Source of the DNA: an uncultured Lachnospiraceae bacterium | Lineage (GTDB): Bacteria > Bacillota > Clostridia > Lachnospirales > Lachnospiraceae | NCBI GenBank assembly: GCA_910586955.1 | Contig: CAJUMM010000089.1 | Coordinates: 1-10,445 of the forward strand | Direction of reading: 5' to 3' | DNA length: 10,445 nt | Part shown: positions 6,383-10,445 of the stretch, in pieces | Layout: every line of letters begins with the position of its first letter | Position numbering within the stretch: position 1 is the stretch's first letter | The notes under the pieces: generated by a model | Databases searched by the model: none | What the model was told of the DNA's origin: nothing | What the model saw: only the letters and a program-made list of their open reading frames with translations | Position numbers and translations under genes: made by a program

Positions 6383-7225
6383 TCAGTCAGGAGACACAGG
6401 TTTTCCCTGGCAGGCAGGGCAGTACACGCTGCTTCTGCCGCCTATCCTCCTGCGGCAGAGTGCTTCCCCGCATTTGGGACAGGGCTTTCCCTGGTGGCCA
6501 TAGACGTTGAGAAAAGGCGTGTTGCGGTATTCCTGTCCTTTGCTTGCAAAATATTCTTCCGGAGAGATTCTATTCTTTTCTATAAAATAGGAAAGGCGTT
6601 CCGGGATCACTGCGGCAAGGCGTTCCCATTCTCTTTGGGTTAAACTGCCTGCGGGGCGTGCCGGGTAAATTCCGGCCGTAAATAAAATTTCATCCGAATA
6701 AATATTTCCGATTCCTGCAAGGACCGTTTGCTCCAGCAGGCATTCTTTGACGGTTTTCCTGCGTTTCCCCCAATGAAGCTTCAGATATGCGGCGGTAAGT
6801 TCTCCGCCAAGGGGCTCTGCGCCCAGTTTCCCTATACCGCTGTATGTATCCTCCTCGTCTTTTCCAATCAGCCAGAAACGCCCGAAACGGCGGGTGTCAG
6901 AGAAACGCAGTTCCCTTCCGCTGCTTAGCCGAAAGACAATATGGGTGTGCTTTTCCTCCGGAAAACCTGCCGGGGCAAGCATAAGGCAGCCTGTCATCCG
7001 CAGGTGCAGAATGATACGGTCCCTGCTGTCCATCCAGATCAGCAGGAATTTTCCCCGGCGTTCCATATGGGAGATGATCTGTCCTTTCAGAAGGCGGCAA
7101 AATTCCTCCGCCTGTGGATGGGCGGTGACTTCCGGGCGTCTCACGATGATCTCTTCCATGGCAAGTCCCTGAAGCTGAGGCTCCAGGACTCTTTTTATGG
7201 TTTCAATTTCCGGCAGTTCCGGCAT
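6383..7225 (-). CDS. mutM: Formamidopyrimidine-DNA glycosylase (8-oxoguanine repair)
   Basis: A 280-residue bifunctional glycosylase/AP lyase (Fpg) that removes 8-oxoguanine and ring-opened purines. The N-terminus MPELPEIETI gives the nucleophile Pro2 and Glu3 (Pro1/Glu2 after Met removal). RRGKFL holds catalytic Lys59. GIGNIYSDEILF is the helix-two-turn-helix. The zinc finger has Cys249, Cys252, Cys269 and Cys272, with the conserved Arg264 before the last pair. Length is close to E. coli Fpg (269). The start at 7225 is fixed by the invariant MPELPE and by AGAGGT 7 nt upstream; the frame is open 31 codons further, but that extension is not part of the family. The start lies inside the radical SAM gene, so mutM is probably read from the same message and translationally coupled. 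Confidence 0.97.
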   Translation of the reverse strand: MPELPEIETIKRVLEPQLQGLAMEEIIVRRPEVTAHPQAEEFCRLLKGQIISHMERRGKFLLIWMDSRDRIILHLRMTGCLMLAPAGFPEEKHTHIVFRLSSGRELRFSDTRRFGRFWLIGKDEEDTYSGIGKLGAEPLGGELTAAYLKLHWGKRRKTVKECLLEQTVLAGIGNIYSDEILFTAGIYPARPAGSLTQREWERLAAVIPERLSYFIEKNRISPEEYFASKGQEYRNTPFLNVYGHQGKPCPKCGEALCRRRIGGRSSVYCPACQGKPVSPD

Positions 7226-8168
7226 GGCTTTTACCTCTGCGCTTTGTTCCGGCGGCTGCAGTACATGCTTTTCCCGGACACATTGCGTCCTTTCTTGCGG
7301 ATTTTTTGATCTCTTCATGGTAAAAATAGTTGACGATTACAGGCGGAGCGTCAAGTTCCCGGCTCATGGAATCGTCATTGGTTACATAGTCAAGTCCCAG
7401 TCCGGCGGCGTAGGATTTTAATTCGGCGTCAAGGGCGGACCAGTAGCTTTTATCTTTGTAATCATAAATTTCCCGGTACAGCGGAAGGAGCCGGGGATGT
7501 TTTTCCCGTATATAGTCCATAATGACAGTTTTGTAACTGCCCCGCAGGTTGAGGTTTTCCAGCCAGATAAAATGGCACTGCTCTTTTGCCCGCCGGATAA
7601 TTTCTTTTACATCCGTAATACCGGGAAATATGGGGGAGATAAAACAGGCGGTACAAACACCTGCCTCATAAAATGTTTTCATAGCGGCCAGGCGCCGTTC
7701 AATGGAAACGGCTTTATCCATATCCTTTCGGAAATTTTCATCCAGGGTGTTTATGGACCAGGAAACACGGGCATGGGGGAAGGACTTTATCAGGTTCAGA
7801 TCCCCCAGGACGAGATCGGATTTCGTGGCGATGCTGATCCTTGCGCCGCTGCCTTTTAACTGTGTAAGCAAAGCTCTGGTGCGTCCGAATACTTCTTCCT
7901 GGGGATTGTAGGGATCCGTGACGGAACCTAGAAACAAATCTTTTCCCTTATATTTCTCCGGGTTTTTAAGTTCTTTCCAATACTTCACATCTAGAAAAGT
8001 TCCCCAGGGTTCCCCGTGTCCCGTAAACCGTTTCATAAAGGACGCATAGCAGTATTTGCAGGCATGGGTACAGCCCACGTAGGGATTTGCAGAGTAGTCT
8101 CCTACAGGCAGATTGGATTTTGACAAAATGGTTTTGGCTTCGATTTCTTTGATGATCGGTTTATCCAT
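7203..8168 (-). CDS. SPL-type radical SAM protein, resembles a 'radical SAM mobile pair' member
   Basis: A 321-residue radical SAM enzyme. Cys33, Cys37 and Cys40 in NPYVGCTHACKYCYASFMKR form the CX3CX2C site for the [4Fe-4S] cluster. GSVTDPYNPQE, the ATKSDL strand, SWSINTLDE and CFISPIFPGITD are typical of the SPL (spore photoproduct lyase-like) radical SAM family. From memory it closely resembles one member of the radical SAM mobile pair system; its reaction is unknown. Start: AGGAGG 10 nt upstream, overlapping the stop of the MarR gene 14 bp away. The recognisable part ends near YFYHEEIKKSA. The final ~30 residues are a Cys/Ala/Gly/Lys-rich tail that overlaps the mutM leader and its first 23 bases, so the tail may be acquired read-through sequence. 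Confidence 0.88.
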   Translation of the reverse strand: MDKPIIKEIEAKTILSKSNLPVGDYSANPYVGCTHACKYCYASFMKRFTGHGEPWGTFLDVKYWKELKNPEKYKGKDLFLGSVTDPYNPQEEVFGRTRALLTQLKGSGARISIATKSDLVLGDLNLIKSFPHARVSWSINTLDENFRKDMDKAVSIERRLAAMKTFYEAGVCTACFISPIFPGITDVKEIIRRAKEQCHFIWLENLNLRGSYKTVIMDYIREKHPRLLPLYREIYDYKDKSYWSALDAELKSYAAGLGLDYVTNDDSMSRELDAPPVIVNYFYHEEIKKSARKDAMCPGKACTAAAGTKRRGKSHAGTAGN

Positions 8169-8182
8169 CCTTATTTTTCCTC

Positions 8183-8629
8183 CTAAAGTTCCTCAAATTT
8201 TTTCTTCATGCAGCTGGAAAACCGTATGGTAAGGCGTATCAGCTGGGCAATGTCTTTTCCGTCCAATTCAGCCATGGCATCGATCTCAGCATTGGCTGCA
8301 GGAGGAATAATCTTTTGGGCGTACTCCCTGCCTGCCTCCGTGAAACGGATGATTTTATTCCGGCGGTCCGCTTCCGACTCTGTAAGGGAAAGATATCCCA
8401 GTTTCCGGAATTTTTTGATAATTGCGCTTATGGTCTGTTTGGTGGCGGATAGCCGTTCACAGATTTCCGACTGCAGGCAGCCGTCCCTGGCAAACCAGAT
8501 GATATCCAGCACAAACAATTCCTTGGCTGTCAGGTTGTGCTTCCTTGCATAGAGCTCGTAGGCGGCAAACTGTATATCCCGGAGCTGGCAGTATTGATTG
8601 ACGTAGGAGCGTACTTCCTTGCGGTTCAT
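8183..8629 (-). CDS. MarR family regulator of the radical SAM operon
   Basis: A 148-residue winged-helix regulator. The core shows NLTAKELFVLDIIW, then QSEICERLSATKQTISAIIK as helix-turn-helix with KKFRKLGYLSL after it, and the wing ESEADRRNKIIRFTEAG, ending in a dimerisation helix. It is very like the regulator I recall as accompanying radical SAM mobile pair proteins, and it is followed by such an enzyme 14 bp downstream in the same direction. AGAAGG lies 5 nt before the ATG. It probably represses its own operon, possibly including mutM, through the inverted repeat at 8654-8674. It is only distantly similar to the MarR protein at 3053-3517 and the two candidate operators differ in sequence. 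Confidence 0.9.
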   Translation of the reverse strand: MNRKEVRSYVNQYCQLRDIQFAAYELYARKHNLTAKELFVLDIIWFARDGCLQSEICERLSATKQTISAIIKKFRKLGYLSLTESEADRRNKIIRFTEAGREYAQKIIPPAANAEIDAMAELDGKDIAQLIRLTIRFSSCMKKKFEEL

Positions 8630-8651
8630 GGGGGCCTTCTTTCTTTTGATG

Positions 8652-8680
8652 ATAATATTAGACTGTCTGATATTTGACTA
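8652..8680 (-). promoter_or_regulatory. Predicted promoter of the MarR/radical SAM/mutM operon
   Basis: On the minus strand TAGTCA (plus 8675-8680) and TATTAT (plus 8652-8657) are separated by 17 bp; the boxes match consensus at 4 and 5 of 6. The predicted start is about 15-20 nt before the MarR gene. Confidence 0.55.
8654..8674 (-). promoter_or_regulatory. 21-bp inverted repeat, candidate MarR operator
   Basis: AATATTAGAC (8654-8663) and GTCTGATATT (8665-8674) are inverted around a T at 8664 with 9 of 10 pairs matching. It fills the spacer and overlaps the -10 box of the predicted operon promoter, the expected place for autorepression by the adjacent MarR protein. Confidence 0.65.
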
Positions 8681-8753
8681 TATGATAGCATGGATGGGGG
8701 TGGGTGTCAAGGTGGGGGAGAGTATAGAAAACCAGCCACACCGGCCTGGCTGC

Positions 8754-8785
8754 CGGTACTGTTATATACAGCCGTTTTATTTTTT
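8754..8785 (+). terminator. Terminator-like hairpin with no recognised gene upstream
   Basis: CGG (8754-8756) pairs with CCG (8772-8774) and CTGT (8759-8762) with ACAG (8768-8771), with a TA bulge and TATAT loop, followed by TTTTATTTTTT. It would end a plus-strand transcript, but no gene lies upstream on that strand; a short RNA started near 8690 is the speculative source. Confidence 0.4.
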
Positions 8786-8826
8786 GTAAAATGGGCACTT
8801 GTCCGGACGAGAGGGGATAAATTTCA

Positions 8827-8855
8827 TTGCAAGTAATAAAGTAATATTTTATAAT
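8827..8855 (+). promoter_or_regulatory. Predicted sigma-A promoter of the YwqG-family gene
   Basis: TTGCAA (8827-8832) and a perfect TATAAT (8850-8855) are separated by 17 bp in an AT-rich stretch. The predicted start leaves a leader of about 60 nt before the ATG at 8922. Confidence 0.65.
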
Positions 8856-8921
8856 TAAGCATAGGATATATTTTTAAAAAACGGACATGTAATTTCAAAA
8901 CATAGAAAGAGGGAGAAATAT

Positions 8922-9878
8922 ATGACGAACCTGGAAAAGATCCAACTCTGCCAGAAGATTGTAAACCAGATTCAGGAAGAGAGCAGGCGTCCTGTGTGCC
9001 GTCTCCGGCTTACCAGGGAGGCTTTCTTCGTTACCGGTAGCCATCTGGGCGGAGTGCCCTATGTGCCTCACGATGGCCAAATTCCCGTGGATAACGAGGG
9101 AAACCAGCTTTGGCTGTGCGCCCAAATTAATTTTGCCCAGATGCCTCATATGGACGGTTTTCCCGAATCAGGCCTGCTGCAGATTTTTCTGGAAGACTGG
9201 CATTTTGGAGATTTTGGGTTGGAGGAGGGGCCGTTTCCGGCCCAGGACTACTGGCGGGCAGTCTATTATTCAGAGATAGACGAGACGGTTTCTATGGAAG
9301 AATGTGAGGGAAAGATGACGGTTCCCTGGGCGGAGGCCAAACGCAGTAATATGCCCCGCCCGGCCAACAGGTTTGATTTAAAGGATATTGAAGAAGGACA
9401 GGACTATCTGTGGCGCTGCCCGGATGTTCCCTTGAAGGTCAGCTTCCAGAGTGCGGAACAGGAGGCGGTTAACGATGAGGATTTCCGCTTTGAACGGCTT
9501 TTTGCAGCCGCCCTCACAGCCTGTCTGCCGGATGGGGATCCGAGAGAGTTTATGCCCTATGTGCTGGAGGGCGAAACGCCCCAGGAGCAGGAGGCACTGG
9601 ATAAAATACGCAGACAGATGAAAGGCGGCGGATGCAAGCTGGGCGGCTATCCCAATTATCTCCAGGATGATCCCCGGCTGTATGATGAAGGAGAAGGCTG
9701 GTGTGACTGCGACACACTGCTGCTTCAGCTATATGACGATACCTACGACTATCCGCAAGAGGGTATCGGCGGCATGGATCTATACCTTAACGGCGGTCCT
9801 CTCAATTTCCTTATCCGGGCCGAAGATTTAAAAAACCGGGATTTCTCCCGTGTGCTGGCTCAGTGGGCTTGTACATAG
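8922..9878 (+). CDS. YwqG family protein (DUF1963)
   Basis: A 318-residue soluble protein of the YwqG/DUF1963 family, whose function is not established. Family landmarks appear in order: GGVPYVPHDGQIPVD near residue 43, the LWLCAQINFAQMP segment with FPESGLLQIF, CKLGGYPNYLQDDPR near 236-250, and LLLQLYDD followed by GGPLNFLI and AEDLKNRDFSRVLAQW at the C-terminus. The protein is strongly acidic and has no signal peptide or membrane segment. GGGAG lies 6 nt before the ATG, and a good promoter lies upstream. The GNAT gene starts 43 bp later on the same strand; no terminator separates them, so they may be co-transcribed. Members often occur as scattered, stand-alone or toxin/immunity-neighbourhood genes; nothing here indicates such a role. 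Confidence 0.88.
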   Translation: MTNLEKIQLCQKIVNQIQEESRRPVCRLRLTREAFFVTGSHLGGVPYVPHDGQIPVDNEGNQLWLCAQINFAQMPHMDGFPESGLLQIFLEDWHFGDFGLEEGPFPAQDYWRAVYYSEIDETVSMEECEGKMTVPWAEAKRSNMPRPANRFDLKDIEEGQDYLWRCPDVPLKVSFQSAEQEAVNDEDFRFERLFAAALTACLPDGDPREFMPYVLEGETPQEQEALDKIRRQMKGGGCKLGGYPNYLQDDPRLYDEGEGWCDCDTLLLQLYDDTYDYPQEGIGGMDLYLNGGPLNFLIRAEDLKNRDFSRVLAQWACT

Positions 9879-9921
9879 GATTAAAAATTTAATTTCTCAA
9901 AAAGAAACGGTGAACGGCAAT

Positions 9922-10445
9922 ATGATAGAAATAGCAGAGTTGGATAAAGCATCTTACAAGGGACAAACATTTAAAGTACAATATTGGACTAACGGATATT
10001 ATGATATTGAGGCAACAGAAGCGGGATTTCATATGAGCTATCAAACTTTTGGTGAAAGGAAAGAGATGTCATATTGTGATGCGTTCTTTTGCGAATGCCC
10101 GGAGGAAGCCGCAGCATTTGGCGCCTTTGAGAAGGGAAAGCTTCTGGGATATGTGGAAGGCGCCTTAGAAAAGTGGAATAACCGTTACCGCATCCGTAAT
10201 ATTTACGTTTTTGACCATGGAAAGCGCCATAGGGGAATCGGTACCTTGTTAATGAAATCCATTCTGGAAGAAGCGGTAAAAAGCGGCGCCCGCATGGCGG
10301 TGCTTGAAACCCAGAGCTGTAACGAAATCGCTATTTCTTTTTATAAGAAACAGGGCTTTAAAATCATTGGACTGGATTTGTTTGCCTATTCTAACAGGGA
10401 CCCTCAGCGTCATGAGGTACGGATGGAAATGGGAAAATTATTAGA
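9922..10445 (+). CDS. GNAT family N-acetyltransferase, truncated by the window end
   Basis: The frame is open from the ATG at 9922 to the edge: 174 complete codons and no stop. The acetyl-CoA-binding motif A is clear: NIYVFDHGKRHRGIGTLLM, with the R-x-x-G-x-G loop as RHRGIG. VLETQSCNEIAISFYKKQGF is motif B, and DLFAYSNRDPQRHEVRMEMG is close to the end of this subfamily, so only a few residues are probably missing. The arrangement resembles streptothricin-acetyltransferase-like GNAT proteins, but this does not establish an antibiotic substrate. The ribosome binding site is weak (no GGAGG; GGTGAACGG-like), which suggests translation coupled to the upstream YwqG-family gene or low expression. 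The first ~170 bp are clearly richer in A+T than the neighbours. Confidence 0.88.
   Translation, partial: MIEIAELDKASYKGQTFKVQYWTNGYYDIEATEAGFHMSYQTFGERKEMSYCDAFFCECPEEAAAFGAFEKGKLLGYVEGALEKWNNRYRIRNIYVFDHGKRHRGIGTLLMKSILEEAVKSGARMAVLETQSCNEIAISFYKKQGFKIIGLDLFAYSNRDPQRHEVRMEMGKLL

Larger units (their letters stand above)
8630..8921. other. 292-bp gap between divergent genes, partly unexplained
   Basis: The left part holds the MarR promoter/operator and the right part the YwqG-family promoter (8827-8855). Between them are alternative GC-rich stems (CAGCCA 8733-8738 with TGGCTG 8747-8752, or ACCGGC 8740-8745 with GCCGGT 8752-8757). A plus-strand terminator-like hairpin follows (8754-8774, then TTTTATTTTTT to 8785). 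A 48-codon plus-strand reading frame (8690-8836) encodes one hydrophobic segment but lacks a ribosome binding site. Nothing here is a confident gene. Confidence 0.5.

Noticed and set aside
7226..7318. 31-residue N-terminal extension of MutM
   Set aside because: Catalysis needs Pro directly after the initiator Met, as in MPELPE; the upstream part is inside the radical SAM gene.
1..10445. CRISPR array, tRNA or rRNA genes, insertion sequence, integrase or phage genes
   Set aside because: No regularly spaced repeats, no recognised RNA gene and no transposase- or integrase-like protein were found on either strand; the mobile-pair idea rests only on protein resemblance.

Overview
The window reads as chromosomal DNA of a low-to-mid-GC Clostridia member, most likely a Lachnospiraceae-type gut Firmicute. 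This rests on strong GGAGG-type ribosome binding sites, TTGnnn-N17-TATAAT-like promoters, and protein types common in that group: CotH with DUF4956, a pair of short chromate-transporter proteins, and an SPL-type radical SAM enzyme with its MarR regulator. No rRNA, tRNA, CRISPR array, insertion sequence or phage gene was seen. The species cannot be named from the sequence.

Layout. (1) 68-2412, plus strand: a membrane protein with the DUF4956 signature and a secreted or membrane-anchored CotH-family kinase-like protein, with abutting reading frames; this is the distal part of an operon entering from the left. (2) 2446-2886, minus strand: a YwnA-like Rrf2 regulator. It is divergent from 3053-4285, plus strand: a MarR regulator and a TauE/SafE (TSUP) exporter. 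A 29-bp perfect palindrome covers the predicted -10 box of the MarR/TSUP operon. (3) 4374-5072, plus strand: a FlxA-like coiled-coil protein, preceded by a sigma-28-like promoter and followed by a textbook intrinsic terminator. (4) 5256-6367, plus strand: two half-size chromate-transporter (CHR) proteins overlapping by 4 bp. (5) 8629-6383, minus strand: MarR regulator, SPL-type radical SAM protein, then formamidopyrimidine-DNA glycosylase (mutM). The radical SAM gene overlaps mutM by 23 nt. (6) 8922-10445, plus strand: a YwqG-family (DUF1963) protein and a GNAT acetyltransferase cut by the window end.

How the parts work together. The DUF4956/CotH pair belongs to an envelope module that, from general knowledge, often also carries a VTC-type polyphosphate polymerase; that gene would lie left of the window. 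Each regulator sits next to its likely targets and has a candidate operator in its own promoter. The MarR/radical SAM pair resembles two parts of the 'radical SAM mobile pair' system, but no second radical SAM gene is present here and mutM occupies the downstream position. The clearest new leads are the palindromic operators, the sigma-28-like promoter of the FlxA-like gene, the incomplete radical SAM pair with its odd C-terminal tail running into mutM, and the unexplained 292-bp gap before the YwqG-family gene, which holds a terminator-like hairpin and a hydrophobic microORF.
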